Shown piece by piece: positions 8,625-20,866 of a DNA stretch of 56,310 nucleotides. Under the pieces are notes generated by a model that was not told the origin of the DNA, made no database searches, and saw only the letters and a list, made by a program, of their open reading frames with translations. Location of the stretch: assembly GCA_009602725.1 (NCBI GenBank), contig WELB01000199.1:183162-239471 (forward strand), given 5' to 3'. This DNA is from Spirogloea muscicola (lineage: Eukaryota; Streptophyta; Zygnematophyceae; Spirogloeales; Spirogloeaceae). Within the stretch, counting starts at the first letter, position 1. Each line of letters starts with the position of its first letter. A program made the position numbers and the translations under genes.

Positions 8625-10200
8625 CTATGGCCGAAAGCGCTGTCTCCCCGCACTCACACTGCTGTACACCACGGAGGCAGGGTGGATCAGTAAGTAGTAT
8701 ACACCTTTCCCAGGTGTGAGCTATCTTTCCTTTTGAACTATCTCTGTATACATGCTTTTACTCTTTCTTTGCTTGTGCCTCTTCCAAGAAGGGGTGAGTG
8801 AAAGATGAAATGCTCTTAAGCGCTTCTGCATTGTCTGCATTGAGCGAACTTATCGTATCCAACCTTGTCTTCACTTGTATCGGATCATTTGATCAACTTA
8901 AGGATTCAGACCTACTCTACCACTTCTGAATACATATTTTAACTCCGGTATTTTCATGTTCCTTCTCCCTTTAGCAACACCCATAGGCGTTAGCCACTCG
9001 TTGAGTTGGAGCTGCGCTTGCATTTTTATCTCAGATCCGGGTGCAATACAACAAAATTGTCCATATATCGAACCACCGCGAGCCGACTTCTCCGGGCCAC
9101 TTTGTTTGTACTTGTTCCACCTCAACTTCTGCTTGTTTTAGAGGCATGTTAGACTCTGCTTCTTACCTTTCTTAAAGACGTGAGTTATTCAGAACACGCT
9201 GAGGAAGACCCACGGGTTGTCGTGTTTGTGCAGCTTGCTGACATTGTTGTCGTATTTGCATGAGCGTTCATTGACTCCTTCAATGAACCATCAATGAAAT
9301 TGCTGTTCCATTAGAGCGAATAAGCTTGTGATTTGTTGCAACTTCAAATCACTGCAAGAATGTCATTGTGTAAGGGAACTGCTAGGAGTAGCAGCGTCTG
9401 TCTTCAGCAGCAATAAAGCATCATTGCTGATGACACTGTTTGTGAGCATAAATTGATGTTGTCTAAGTGCAATATTCATGTATGATTGAGAAGTGGAGCT
9501 CTGTATTGGAATCTCGATTCATGTATGATTGAGAAGTGGAGCTCTGTATTGGAATCTCGAGACAGCAGGCACACACCTCATTTCGTACAGTGTCTTCTTT
9601 ACACCATGAATCAGCGGTACAAATCTGTTACTGCCTATCTCCGATGATGTAAATGAATGGAACAAGTAGCAGAGGTTGTCAAAGCGCCTGCCTGTCAAGC
9701 TGGAGATCACAAGCCTGTTCCTTCGTGCTTTGTGGGGTGGTGATGCTGGCATGCAAGGCAGAGGTGCCTGACAATGACTTGTGTTCTGCAACTTGCACAT
9801 GGAATGTGCTTCTCAGTCGCGAGCCTGAGATGCATGTGATATACAAAGCCTAGACCATAAGGAGCTTCCGGCAAGCCTCTAAATCTGCCGCATGAGTCCG
9901 ACTAGCAGGAGCAGCCCAAGTATCTGGCAGCTGTGCTTCCTACGCCGAGAACATGGCCACCCAAACAACTGCTGGCCGGCGGCATGACCATTCGCCTGCG
10001 CTTCTTCTTGTTTGCTAGCCTGCGAGCAATGACAGGCAATTTCCTGCATTAAGTGTGAAGGACATGCATGATTAAGCTGGCAGACTGGAGATTCCTATGA
10101 GATGTTGTACATGTGCAACGACCACATGCCCACTGGAGTGCCTACTAGCTGATAACACGAAAAGCAGAGCAGTTGTCAAGCCTGCAGATGCATGATTAAA
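8625..10200. other. Intergenic, AT-richer, with one tandem duplication
   Basis: No LINE coding signature and no gene that I can recognise. The only structured feature is the 43-bp tandem duplication at 9,475-9,560. The right end may contain 3' untranslated sequence of the DDT-domain gene. Confidence 0.4.
9475..9560. repeat. 43-bp perfect tandem duplication
   Basis: The unit from TTCATGTATGATTGAGAAGT to GGAATCTCGA occurs at 9,475-9,517 and 9,518-9,560 without differences, which suggests a recent local duplication. Confidence 0.95.
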
Positions 10201-10204
10201 CATG

Positions 10205-12815
10205 TTAACAAGCGGAAAACGCATACTTGACCGCAGAGAAGAATGCCTCAACAGCCGGCTGTTGCTCCTTGGAGAAGCTCGACCACCTCTCCACCACCGT
10301 GGCCGAGCCTTCCTCAAAGTCGTGCCGCAGGTCTGCATCCCAGCCCGAGCACCGTATACCGAACACATGACTTTCCACATTACTGATAAGCTGCTTAGTG
10401 CTCAAGCCCTGTCCTGCGCGATCTCCACACTGTGCAGACCATAAAATGCTGACAAGGCTGTGGGCGTCCAGCCGCACTCTGCATGAGGAGCTCGGAGCTG
10501 TCGCGGAAGCCGCGCAGCTGCCAGAAGCTGCGGCCCTGGTCGTCACGGTGGGCCGCCCGCGTCCTGACCATGTCCACGGCCGCAGCCTCTGCCTCGCCCC
10601 ACAGCGTGCACGGCAACTTTCAGAAACTGCATCACTTGATTGTCTGTCCTCCTCACCTAATTTTTTCGTGTCAAGTGGCTCATGAGAGGCAAGGGAAGGC
10701 ACCGAGCGCCTCTGTGCTGGCAAGCACACTCACTTGGAGGAGCTGCCCTCTGTTTAAGTGTAACAAGATCCTTCTGCTCCTTCAGGCTCATGGTGGAGCT
10801 GCCCTCCCGCACGCCGCCGCTGTGCACGAACTTGGTGAGCTCCATCGGCCTACCCTTGGCCATGTTCTCCTTCATCTGACACCAAGTTCATGTGAGACTG
10901 TCAGCAACAGCCTGTATCCGTCACCAAGCTAGCAAGCAGCTGCATTCTTTGGATCCACTGCTTCATCAGCAGATCGTCGCATGTAGGTGTGGTGCGGCAG
11001 TCTACCTCTCGTCGTTGGCCAAGTAGTCTCTTGCGCAACTTGTCCTGCTCTTGCACGGCGGCATTGATGCAGCTACGGAAGGCTCTGCATGCCCATAAGT
11101 CAAGCTCGGTGAATTCTGCCACTGGCCATCGAGGCGGCAGCCTCTCTAAGGCCGAGTTGCTGAATGCGAACAAGACTCAATGATAAATCTCCATGTTGTG
11201 GTACTCGGATTACTGCCACAATATTTAGTCTTGTCTTGGTTGAGTTGCAGTCTCTACTGCCTCAGAGCTGCACTCACTCAGTGGCGAGCGCGTCCTCGCA
11301 GAGCATGCGGAGCAGCGCGGCCTTCTCCTCCAGCGCCAGCAGGCCGTAGCCCGACGGCCCCTCACCGAGGTGCCGAGCCACACGGGCGACGTCGTCGTCG
11401 CCGCCGCCTCCTCCTCCACCATCGCCCACTGCCTCGGCAAAGAGAGGAGCCGTGCCGAGCCCACTGTTCTGTATATCGGACACAGTGGACGTCAAAGACG
11501 GACTACTACTGTCTTCCAGAGTCCCGGACGACCGTCACTTAGCAGGACACAGAGACCAGAACTGAGTGAGCTGAGAAGCGCGGCCTGTAATCTGACAACA
11601 GGCAGCTGGAGACAGGTATAGCGACAGCATTCTTGTTCTGTTAACCATTTTTATCTCTTGATGATTCATTTTGTACATATATAGCATTGGAGGTGACCTC
11701 GGCGTTGGCCAAAGTGGGCGTCGTGGTGGCGGCCATGGCAGCGGGCCGGCTCCAGCCGCCTGGCGGGCACGGCGCGGCCTCGAGGTGCCGCCTCAGCAGC
11801 TGCATCCAGGCGCCCTGGTCCGCGACGTTGGCCGCTGTGGGGCCCCTGCCATGGCCAAAGCCCAGACCCTCGTCTCAGCGACCACCACTAGTACCATCAT
11901 AGAAGGCCACGATGGCGGCATCCTTCATCGACTGGCCGTGTCGGAAAACCCATCAAGCATGGTGCGTCATGATGACTGGAGGCTGCACTTAGTGGAGGCG
12001 GAAGGCCGGCAGACGGCCGCCAGCAGCTTCTGGTGGACCCGCACGAGCGCCGACTGGGCGCCGCGCCTGGCCGCGCCGGCGTGCTCGAGCTCCTGCACCA
12101 TGGCCTGCGCCTCGCCAGGCCCGACGCCCACAACCTGCACTGGCGGTTCCAGTGGCAGAACATGAGGCTGGCAGCACCATCTGACCTCGTTAGAGTTGAC
12201 ACGAAGCCGTCTCGGCAATGGTCGCGTGCCACTAACCTCGCCAAATGCCGCGAGGAACTCCACGACCTGGAGCAGGTCGCCGACGGCGGCCGGCGGGAGC
12301 GCGATGCCGGCCACCTCCGTCGCCTCCAGGCCGGACGGGAGCGCTGCGCCTCTACTTGCGTTGGCCGCCATTGCCGTCACACTGGGGGACCTTGCTCGCC
12401 GTTTCAGCTGCCGCTGCCGCCTCACCTCCTCGGCGACGACCTCCCCGTCGCCATGCTCTGACGGGCCCGTGTGATCGTCACAGCGAATGGGGGTCTTCCC
12501 AACGAAGTGCAGCATCGTCTTCAGTGTTGAGGTGCGGCCTCTGACGTCTGCTGCCGCCGAGCCGCTGGAAGAGCCACTCGCGCTCAGAGCCGCCATGGCG
12601 GCCACGGCCGCAGCTCCCGCCGCGCCGCCGCGCCGTGCTGCGTGGGCCGCGACGGTGGGAACGAGGGGCCTTTTCGAATGGGGGCTAACGGTCAGTGGCA
12701 CGGTAGTTCCCGCCACGTTCGAAAGCTCGGGCGTCCTCGTCGGGCCGTGGCGCGCTGCCCCCCCGTTCCGCCGAGCGCCGTCTGCCGCCGCAGCGCCGCC
12801 TGCCGCAAAACCCAT
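10205..12815 (-). CDS. DDT-domain (chromatin-remodelling type) protein, multi-exon
   Basis: Proposed start is the ATG at 12,815. Exon 1 (12,237-12,815) ends in the DDT start LPPAAVGDLLQVVEFLAAFG. Further exons with consistent phase are 11,999-12,167, 11,698-11,845, 11,278-11,468 (LLALEEKAALLRMLCEDAL, the typical DDT helix) and 10,925-11,159 (ELDLWACRAFRSC and a charged helix EQDKLRKRLLGQRREVD). Then come less certain exons near 10,756-10,875, 10,400-10,622 (RDDQGRSFWQL, WHIM-like) and 10,205-10,432 (SGWDADLRHDFEEGSA). DDT plus WHIM motifs are known in nuclear proteins that work with ISWI-type remodellers. The first five exons are well supported. The last junctions and the stop are not resolved. 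A LINE end lies just upstream (12,830-13,180). Confidence 0.7.
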
Positions 12816-12829
12816 TCGGCTCCTCGTCC

Positions 12830-13180
12830 CCGATGGGCGGCCCGAGGATCGGAGGCCCCCTGCTCGACGTGGCCCGCAGAGGACGAGTTCCCGCCCTGCT
12901 GGCACATGTACGCGCAGGCGCCTGGTGATGAGTAGAAGAAGAAGTGCTCGCTGCCGGTTATGCGGAAATGCGCTTTCACGGCGCCTCCGGCGTCGAGCTA
13001 CTCTGACCTGATGTTGCTCACCCGTGGGTATTGAGCTTCCTGTGGTTTCGTCGTGTCTTCTTGTCTAGCTGCCTAGCTGTGTGTTTTTTCTTTCTTTGGC
13101 TTTCAGACATTGTCCATTCTTTCCGGGCTGGCTTTGCTGGCCCCCTTTTTCTTTTTCTATGGGCGAGCACTTTCTTTCTT
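12830..13180 (+). mobile_element. LINE subfamily 1 3' end and tail upstream of the DDT gene
   Basis: Coding fragments GPLLDVARRG and AEDEFPP recall LLLDVV and EDEFFP of the 3-kb copy. The end SSYSDLMLLTRGY-stop lies at about 12,995-13,035. A UTR and the tail follow (TTGTCCATTCTTTCCGGGCT, CTATGGGCGAGCACTTTC). It starts about 15 bp upstream of the proposed DDT ATG, so it occupies that gene's leader or promoter. Confidence 0.75.
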
Positions 13181-13194
13181 CGGACCTTGTCCAT

Positions 13195-13960
13195 CTGCAC
13201 TGGTCTGGCCTTTCACAGCCATTCTTTTCGGGATGGCTTTCACCAGAAGAAAGTGCGCGCCCATAGAGAAAGGGGGCCAGCAAAGCCCCCTTCGGCTGAC
13301 TCGTGGTTACCGAGCGGGTCAGCTTAGCAGCAGGCGATGTACATCTGTCAATGTGCTTGCCTTGTACTTGGCCACTCAGGCCCTCCAACACACACAATCC
13401 CTTCGGAAGAGCTTACTTCACAGCGCACGGATGCCAATGTGGTCATCACAGGTGTGATAGCCGCTCCAGTTCGGGGCTCTCAGCTTGCAAGGCTGAGCAT
13501 GCAGCAGCCAACGCAGCTTGTGGCAAAGAGGCCAAGTACACAGACAACCCGGAAGGCGACAAATAGGCTCTGGTGGCCATCGATGTCAAAGGAGCATTTC
13601 GTTCTCAGTGGCTGGGCCTCTTGACCGGGCTTGCGTGCCGCGCAATGTCGAAACGGCGGCATGGCGAGACAACCAAATTCAACGCCGCTAGCTCGCTAGT
13701 GCAGATGTTTCGTATGCGCCTTGCATCCAGCTGAACCATGATCTAGCTGCCGGCTCTGCCTAGTGGCGAAGGGACTGCTTTGTGGATAAAATTCTTCCTA
13801 AATTGCGGCTGTAAGTAGAGGTTACCGAGCAGATTTCTTTGATGGTACTTGCACAGCTGTGTGATTGACCAATTCTCGGCCTTTGGATCCTGTCCATTCA
13901 TTTCGGGCTGGCCTCTCACAGCCCTCGCCTCTTCTGTAGAGCTGCTTTCTTCTCACAGCC
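13195..13960 (+). mobile_element. Decayed LINE fragments and tails
   Basis: An antisense tail piece (13,250-13,275, GTGCGCGCCCATAGAG) is followed by plus-strand relics: AAANAACGKEAKYTDNPEGD, then ALVAIDVKGAF (compare PLAIDTHGALGARWLELL) and SLVQMFRMRLAS, all with stops. A hairpin tail lies at 13,890-13,950. Confidence 0.65.
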
Positions 13961-14365
13961 ATCGCCACCTTTTGGATGCAATTTCGTCTGCAACTCCTGA
14001 TGGATCTCCCCGCTTTCGCATAGAACGCAAGAGCCGCCGTCACAAACGCCACCGTCACTTTGTTATACTTCCTAGTACTTGTATCATCGAAAGCATTATA
14101 CAAGTAGGTGTTGTGAAGATGCCGACTATCAATCAGTCGTCACACAATACATAGTCAAGCCGAAAGCTTATGTTCTGGTTTGTGATGGGCTGTTATAAAT
14201 CTCTCATATGGTGCCAATGTTGTGCCAGGCACAGGCACAAAGGCATTCGCAAAATTGCACTCTACCACTCTGCCGGTCCACTCTACAGTTGCTGGGCTCA
14301 AAGAAGCAACTGTCATGCATGTGCCTGTTTCAAAAATGGGTTTGGACCTCTGTATTGCCCCTCGC

Positions 14366-17300
14366 TCACAAGCGAGAGGCCAGTGCCCCAGATGGGGCCA
14401 ACCTGGATTTGGAGCTGTGTGCATGGTCTTCCTCCACAGCTTCATCTGCCTCAGACGGAGGTACATCAATTGCAGGCGACGCGTTGAAGAACCCGTCAGG
14501 CTGCAGAGAGTAAGTGACAGTATCAATGAAGATACATGGCAGATATCAGATAGTGTAAGGGATCTTATAGCTCTGTGGGATAAGCATGGCGTGGTCTACG
14601 AAGCATAGTAAGGTGGAACATCAAGCAGAAGTAAGAGAGCCCTTTGCTGGACAGCTAACTCATAACCCCTCGCAGGTAAGTGATCTCCACTAGCTAGATT
14701 GCAGGTCTGGCATTAAGCCCATTCTGCTCCAAAGAGTAGACAGCACAAGCAGACGCAGAGGTAAACTCACCGCTAAGGTGAAGCCAATGTGCTCAACTGG
14801 CATCACCGGCCAGTCTTCCAACCGTGGTACATGAGTGATCCCAAAGACATACCTGGCAACTAAGACAGTGGCTGAGCTTTTGACGTCCCAATTCAAGCCT
14901 CCCAGTCGCATTCATTAAGCAGCAGACTTCATTAGTACAGCTGCTAATGACTTTGACTCTCATGAAGAAATGGACAAGAAGTATCTGCTTAAAAGTTTGT
15001 GAGCACAGACACAGTACTGCGCTTGTTACTTGTGAAGTTTGCTGCTAATGCAGATGAGAAAAGTGCTATGTTGTAACCACAACCAACTCTTCCTCTGTGA
15101 CACTCGGTAAAATAAAATAAATAGTGACACAACCCGGCCTTACCAGAGCACCAAGTCGGTGTCGACCAAAGACCTGTCTGCTTTGATCCAGGAGCATATG
15201 CCTTCACCCACTCTTGGGTTCTGGTTGGGAAATTCGCCACCTGGGTACCTCTCGTTTGGCTCAAACTTGGTCACCCACAGATTATGCTTAAGGAACTCTG
15301 CCCTCCTCATGAATTTTGCATCAGGGTCAGCTAAAGGCAGCACATTTGCGCCAGGGATGAGCTTGTATCCAGTGGGCCTCCCCGTTCGGTTGACAGTTCG
15401 TGAATTTTGCACCTGTGTAAGCACCCAAACTATCTCATCCTCAATTTGCATAGAAATTGACTGTGACAAGACCCTTCTCGGTGCAGAAAGAGTGTCATGA
15501 ATACTGTGGCAAGAAGCACAATATTTGCACTTCGGACAAGCAGCACACTCTTATTCATTAGCATATTCCTGCAAGACTTTATGTTGTGCACTGTACCCAA
15601 GTGCACCAGATATTATAGTAAACAAGTGACTGTTTGCAGTCAAGTCCCAACTTGCGACGACAACAACCAGTCCCGGATCTGTGCCCCACTGCAAGCCCAA
15701 CTTCAGTCCATACTCAAGCAAGCATATTTACATTGTGACCAGGGGCGTAGCTGCGTTGAAGCAAAGTGCAGTACCGTCCAGTGACGAGCTGAAAGTGGGT
15801 CGCAATCTCTGCACCCTTGAAGTTCTGAAGCAAGGAGAGTTTGCTCCGCATGGAAGGCATTCTTGTGAGGGTTCTCGGGGCCTGGCTCATCGACCTGCAC
15901 GTTCCATTCCACAACCTGCTGACACAGCCAACAGCAGAAGCTGAGATTCGAGGTATATGCTACACATCACTGCCGCCTCACTTGATGGGTACCACGATGG
16001 GACCTGTGCCTTTCAGCTAACGACAAGCATTGCAAAATCGTTACTACTGGTATATAACCAGGCCAAATACAGATTAGACCAATAATAAGAAGGTGTTTCT
16101 TCGTTTGTTGCTTTGCAGCTGACCTGATTGGACGGCTGCCCTGGCCTGGAGTCCACGGCCATGTTAAGCCTCGCCACAAAGAAGTGTTGGTGCACAGGAG
16201 CGTACAACCCAGGCGCAATCGTAGTGCCATGCTTTCGGAAGCTCTCATTCTCCTTGAGGGCTCCCAGGCTTAGGATGCCTGTCAACTTGACCTCCGCTTC
16301 TAGCTTCCCATCCTGTTCAGGGGCACCACATGACATATTCAGCTTCATCTGCTTGGTGCATTGAACCATCTCATGCACGTGTAATCAAGTGGCAATACTT
16401 GAGCATCTCTGGCAATCCCTACTGTCTATAAATTTCAAGATAGTAAGCAGCTTCAGCTAGAGCACAAGAAGTTCATAGAGTTGCTTGCAGCAGAGAAAAA
16501 GATTTCACCAATGAAATTGTTGCACATGTACGACATAGTTGCACATGTACGACATATGAAGTAGCCTACAACCAGGTCCAGGAAGGGACAAATTACTTGG
16601 TAGAAGTACCAGAAGAAGCCATACTCATAGTTTGCCACAGTGCAGAAGAAGGACAACACCAGCCGCCTCGACCGCCGGACCTCCGTCTCGCCGGACCTCC
16701 AGTCCATGTGCTTCCAGAGAACCCCCGCATCCTCCTCGTGCATACACACGCAATTCTCGATGGTCTCCACGCCACCGCCAAAGTTGGAAAAGTGCGCGTC
16801 CCAGTAGTGGATGTGCCCCACGCAGTCGCAACCCTGCCCAAAAGGAAGCGCTGATCTGTGAGAGCTGCAGCTTGCGGCCAACAAGCTAAAGGATGGGAAA
16901 GGTGAGGTGCGACCAGGGGGAGACGAGGTACGACCAGCATACACAATAGTCATTAGCTCGCAGATTAACAGAGTACTGCATGCTCATGCCGGCATGAAGT
17001 GTACAATTAAAGTACATTGTTGACACCACAACACACTATTGGCAACCAGAGGCGCATATTACCTTCTTCAGTGAGTTTGCATTCTTTCCCAGTCCGTCCT
17101 CCCCAGCATCAAATGCGTTCTTCCTGAAGTGCGGCTCACTGGGATCGCCGTAAGGGACTACCATCTCGCAGAAGCTCAGCCGGTTCGCAATGCTCCGCCT
17201 CCCCCGGCTTCCATCATCGTATGCCACACTGTGGAGCACGAGGCCCTCCCGGGGCGTGAAGCCCACCCTGAAACTCCACTGCACGACAACAAGAGCAATC

Positions 17301-19824
17301 CAAACCGCATGCTGAGTGACTGGGGGATTCAGAACGAGTGGAAGATGCTGGGGAAAGACATTACTTATGCACTCATATGATCGATCAACCAATCACATCT
17401 CTGATCTGGGATATCAGTAACAACCATGTAAGTGGCTGCTAATGCCCATGCGCCACAGAGCTCCAGTGGCGACTTCCGCGGCACAGGCATGCAACTATCG
17501 CACATTGCTAAGTGTGGCTACGATTGCTACAATGTCAGGGTAACATGGAGAGGGTGCAAGGAACGCACCTTCTGCCAGTCGACCGCATGGCCTGTGACGC
17601 GGAAGCTCGGGCCCTCGGGCTGCGTGATGAGGAGGGGCCGGACATCGGCGCGATCCGGGAAGGTGCCGCGGGAGCTCTCGTCCGTATAGTTCCTTAGTGG
17701 GTCCGGCGGCGGCAGCGGCACGAGCTGCCGGTCCTCAAACTCCAGGATGCGCATGTGGCGCAGGTCGACGAGGATGTGCAGGCCTTCCACCGGCCGCGCG
17801 TAGCCGTTGTCGAGCAGCTGGCGCTCGCTGGGCGTGCGGCAGAAGACCAGCGGCTTCGCCAGGCGCTGCGCCGGGTCGTCCCGCTCGTCAAAATATCCTA
17901 CACACCTGCGGACGTGCCAGCCTTAAGCACAGCTACACGATGCATATAGGGGTTGACTGAAGCCCAAAGTCTATGGCCGCTTGTCACAGAAGACGAGCTG
18001 ATGCCTGAGATGCTGTCCATCTTATGTTTCATATATAGCAAAGTGAACATTAGATGGAGATTATGCACAAATTGACGCCTGCCGGTGATTCAGAGGAGGA
18101 GCAGTACCACGGGTCGACCATGACGAGCTCCATGTCGTCCACACCCCGCTTTCTCATTGCGTCGACAAATGGGACGTGGGCCTTCACAACAGCCTCGCAC
18201 TCTGCGTATTCCTCGGCATCCTAAGGGGCAGAACACACAGTAGAGCCTTCTGAGGTGTTGCTGCGATGCTTAGTGCTAGAGCATACAGCCGGACTGCTAT
18301 TGTTAGTGTACACTCAGCTCCTGTGACTTCTTCAGAGACACACACACACACACTCACACAAATACATGCAGAACTCTTCTCATACATCCCTTTTGTATGC
18401 GTGTATCTATATAGACTAAATTCTGAACATGCGTGATCTTAGTGAAGAAAGAACATGAGACTTATTTGCTCGTCTAGATGAATGTACGGAGCACTGACTT
18501 CTGTGTGCATCATGATTGTTGTTCTGCCTTAAGAAGGAACGCACACAGTTCAATTCAAGACTTGAAGGAGAGAAAATCCCACTGGTATGCTTGCGGTCCT
18601 TACCATGGGCGGTTGTACATCAGGAACGACCTCGGCACTCACAACCTTGCCACGCGAGTGGCCACTGCGCGGCGCGGCCTTGACCTCCAGGAGCTCCACG
18701 ACCAGCACGGTCGTCTCATTGGTCTTCTTGTTGTAGACGATCACACGGGCCTGGCGGTTGGGCAGGGCTGGCGGCGGTGCGGGGCCGCTCCGTGTGCGCT
18801 CGGGCAGGTGCCAGTCCTGCCGGAAGGGCGGGAAGAAGTGGGCGTCGGCCATGGCCACCACGTCCTTGGACGGCTCGTGCAGGCTGCACTCCACGATGCG
18901 CATTGCATCCCGGACCTGCAGGCGCCCAGAGAGAGAGAAGAGAAGGGAGGTGGAGGTGGGAGAGAAGGCGGGGACAAGGGGGGATGGAGAAAAGAGGTGG
19001 AGGGAGAGAGAGAGAGAGAGGGAGACAGAGAGAGGGAGAGGGGGGGAAGAAGATCAGGGGGAGAGAGGAGGGGAGGAGGGGAGTCGAGTAAGTGCAGGTC
19101 AGGGTTGGGGTTTAGCCAATATCCTCAAACCTAAACCTCAACAGTGACTCATGTCATGGTCCAGAGCGAGATAGTCCTTGTCATTCAACGCCAAGGCCCT
19201 GGATTTGAAGCTACAGTGAATGTGGTGCTGTCTTTGAAGCTTGAGCTAACTTTTATTGCAGTCCGGCCGGAAGCTCGGCAGGAGGTCAAGTCACCGTGTG
19301 AAGCAGGGGGCCAATACTGCGGTCCTTTAATGCACTTCCCACAAACCCATCAAATTTGGCCACGTCTACAATTGTGCGGGTGCTAGCTGTGTAGAGTCCT
19401 TGTGAGAGGCTCACCTCTGGAGTAGAGCCCGTCATGCGGGCGGTGGCGATGGCGACGGCGATCTCCGCCGGGTGCAGGGGGTCCAGCGGGTGCGGCACCG
19501 GGGCACGGGCAAATGACTGCGTCAGCCCTGTGGAGATGGCCACAAAATCGGGACTTTAAGCCGCATCTCTTGTACGCTGCTTCTGTAGACAGTTAGTAGT
19601 CGAATGCAAGTGATTGCTCACATTCCACATACGATTCGCACACGGTTTTCCTTCTTCAGATGCATAGAGCTGCGCGGAGGCTGGGAGCACGATCAGCGGC
19701 TTCGGGGTGCGGGGTTCTAGGGCGCACTCTTGGAGGCCGCGGCTTGGTCCAGCGGCGGCACCGTGGGGCGGCTCGCCGGGTTGCCCAGCGCCGGGTTCAT
19801 GGGATCCCTGGCCGCCGGATCCAT
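14366..19824 (-). CDS. Peroxisomal copper-containing primary amine oxidase
   Basis: Twelve exons with matching phases give 753 residues: 19,728-19,824; 19,415-19,527; 18,604-18,915; 18,079-18,220; 17,569-17,897; 17,063-17,278; 16,597-16,833; 16,124-16,312; 15,775-15,915; 15,144-15,412; 14,771-14,852; 14,366-14,500. The enzyme oxidatively deaminates primary amines to aldehyde, ammonia and hydrogen peroxide. Visible family marks are N2/N3 domain sequence ([33 protein letters not shown]), [13 protein letters not shown] with the catalytic Asp, TVANYEYG whose first Tyr is the topaquinone precursor, copper ligands HQH and a later His near [10 protein letters not shown], and FPNQNPR. It ends SRL, a peroxisomal PTS1 signal. 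Length is normal for plant homologues. Eleven donors fit GT; the one after exon 4 appears to be GC (CGGCAG then GCGTCA). It looks intact. Confidence 0.95.
16519..16556. repeat. 19-bp tandem duplication in an amine oxidase intron
   Basis: GTTGCACATGTACGACATA is repeated exactly at 16,519-16,537 and 16,538-16,556, inside the intron between exons 7 and 8. Confidence 0.95.
18926..19090. repeat. GA-rich low-complexity stretch in an intron
   Basis: Runs of GAGAGAGAGAGA and GGAGGGG on plus (a pyrimidine tract on the transcribed minus strand) lie in the intron between exons 2 and 3 of the amine oxidase gene. Confidence 0.9.
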
Positions 19825-20190
19825 GCCCGCCGGCGGCGCTACGCCCCCGCCGAGGCCGCTGCCGGCCCGCTGCCTCGGCGCCCTGAACTCTAATTCCCGA
19901 AGCGCTCTCTGCACTCGGGCTGCGCGCTTCCTCTGCCGCTGCTGCGGCGGGCTCCGCGGCGGGGCCGCTGAGCGGCGGCGCCACGCGGCGGGGGTGTCGC
20001 TTTGAGCTGCACTTCGACTGTTATGGAAGTGCTGGGCGCGCACGAAGCCAGGCCACTTGGGTGGTGCTCCGACGGATACTTCATTCGACGCCCCAGAAAC
20101 GAAAGATGCTGTAATGGAAGCCAAATGGTTATTCGAGAAAAGTGAGCTCTTCCAACGCATTTCCAGGCCCATCCGTCATTGTGGCCCGTT
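19825..20190. other. Upstream region of the amine oxidase gene
   Basis: GC-rich at first, then mixed sequence up to the nested tails at 20,199. It should contain the promoter of the minus-strand gene, but I see no specific motif I can name. Confidence 0.4.
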
Positions 20191-20198
20191 CGACCATT

Positions 20199-20355
20199 TG
20201 TCAATTCTTTTCGGGCTGGCTTTTCACTTTGTTCATTCTTTCTTGGGCTGGGTTTAGGGTTTAGGGTTCAAGGGTTTAGGGTTTATCCCCAGTGGGCGAG
20301 CCCTTCCCCTTTTCACAGCCCTTGCCCCCATTGGGAGAGCCACTTATCTTCTGTT
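20199..20355 (+). mobile_element. Type B LINE tail carrying a nested type A tail
   Basis: The outer tail starts TGTCAATTCTTTTCGGGCTG and resumes after the insert as AGCCCTTGCCCCCATTGGGA then GAGCCACTT. The inner 81-bp tail (20,228-20,308) is bounded by CTTTTCAC at 20,220-20,227 and 20,309-20,316. Confidence 0.85.
20252..20286 (+). repeat. Short interstitial TTTAGGG telomere-type array
   Basis: Five near-perfect units (GTTTAGGGTTTAGGG, a variant TTCAAGGG, then TTTAGGGTTTA) take the place of the loop and right hairpin arm of the inner tail. TCCCCAGTGGGCGAGCCCTT follows. TTTAGGG is the plant and many-algae telomere repeat. Confidence 0.9.
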
Positions 20356-20470
20356 GCTTAGCAGGGGTTACTGAGTGACTCGTAGCTGCTTGAAGATAGC
20401 GCTTTGCTTCATTTTGTGCTTGCTATTCCTTCTCTTCGAAGACGACACCCAGAAGTAGCAGCCAAAGCCT
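20355..20470 (+). mobile_element. LINE subfamily 1 3' UTR piece
   Basis: GCTTAGCAGGGGTTACTGAG at 20,355 is the end of the LINE coding region and its stop (LSRGY). It is followed by UTR sequence such as TTCATTTTGTGCTTGC, also seen at 50,175. No tail follows. Confidence 0.65.
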
Positions 20471-20509
20471 GGCCTGCCTACCAATGCCCACATACGCGTG
20501 AGCCTGGGA

Positions 20510-20537
20510 AGAAGAAGAAGTGGCACTCCCAAACCTG
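20510..20537 (-). mobile_element. 28-bp type B tail insertion with 7-bp TSD
   Basis: CCTGGGA occurs at 20,503-20,509 and 20,538-20,544. The insert is AGAAGAAGAAGTGGCACTCC plus CAAACCTG. Its minus-strand reading ends GGGAGTGCCACTTCTTCTTC, the last 20 or so bases of the type B tail without any hairpin. Confidence 0.75.
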
Positions 20538-20866
20538 CCTGGGAACGTTGGAAGGAGATGGATAACCGTATGCGGAAAACCTAAGCCCGGCGGCGTTGAA
20601 TCCAAGCTCTTCACTTTGCTGTCCCTGCCGACGATCGATGGGCCGCCAGCCGTTAACGTGGCAAAGCGACAGATGTCAGCAGGATTGCATAAATTGGCTT
20701 GGGGTATATATAATTGCGACTGAAAAGCCTCCACGGGATAGGGAACAGGACTGAGTCGAGGTATAAGGGTTCTGTGCTCTTCAGCATCTTAAGAGACCTG
20801 ATGGTCAAGTTCATGATCACCGTTGTCAATATTGGGTTCATCAGGGCGGAGCTCAAGGTGTAAAGA

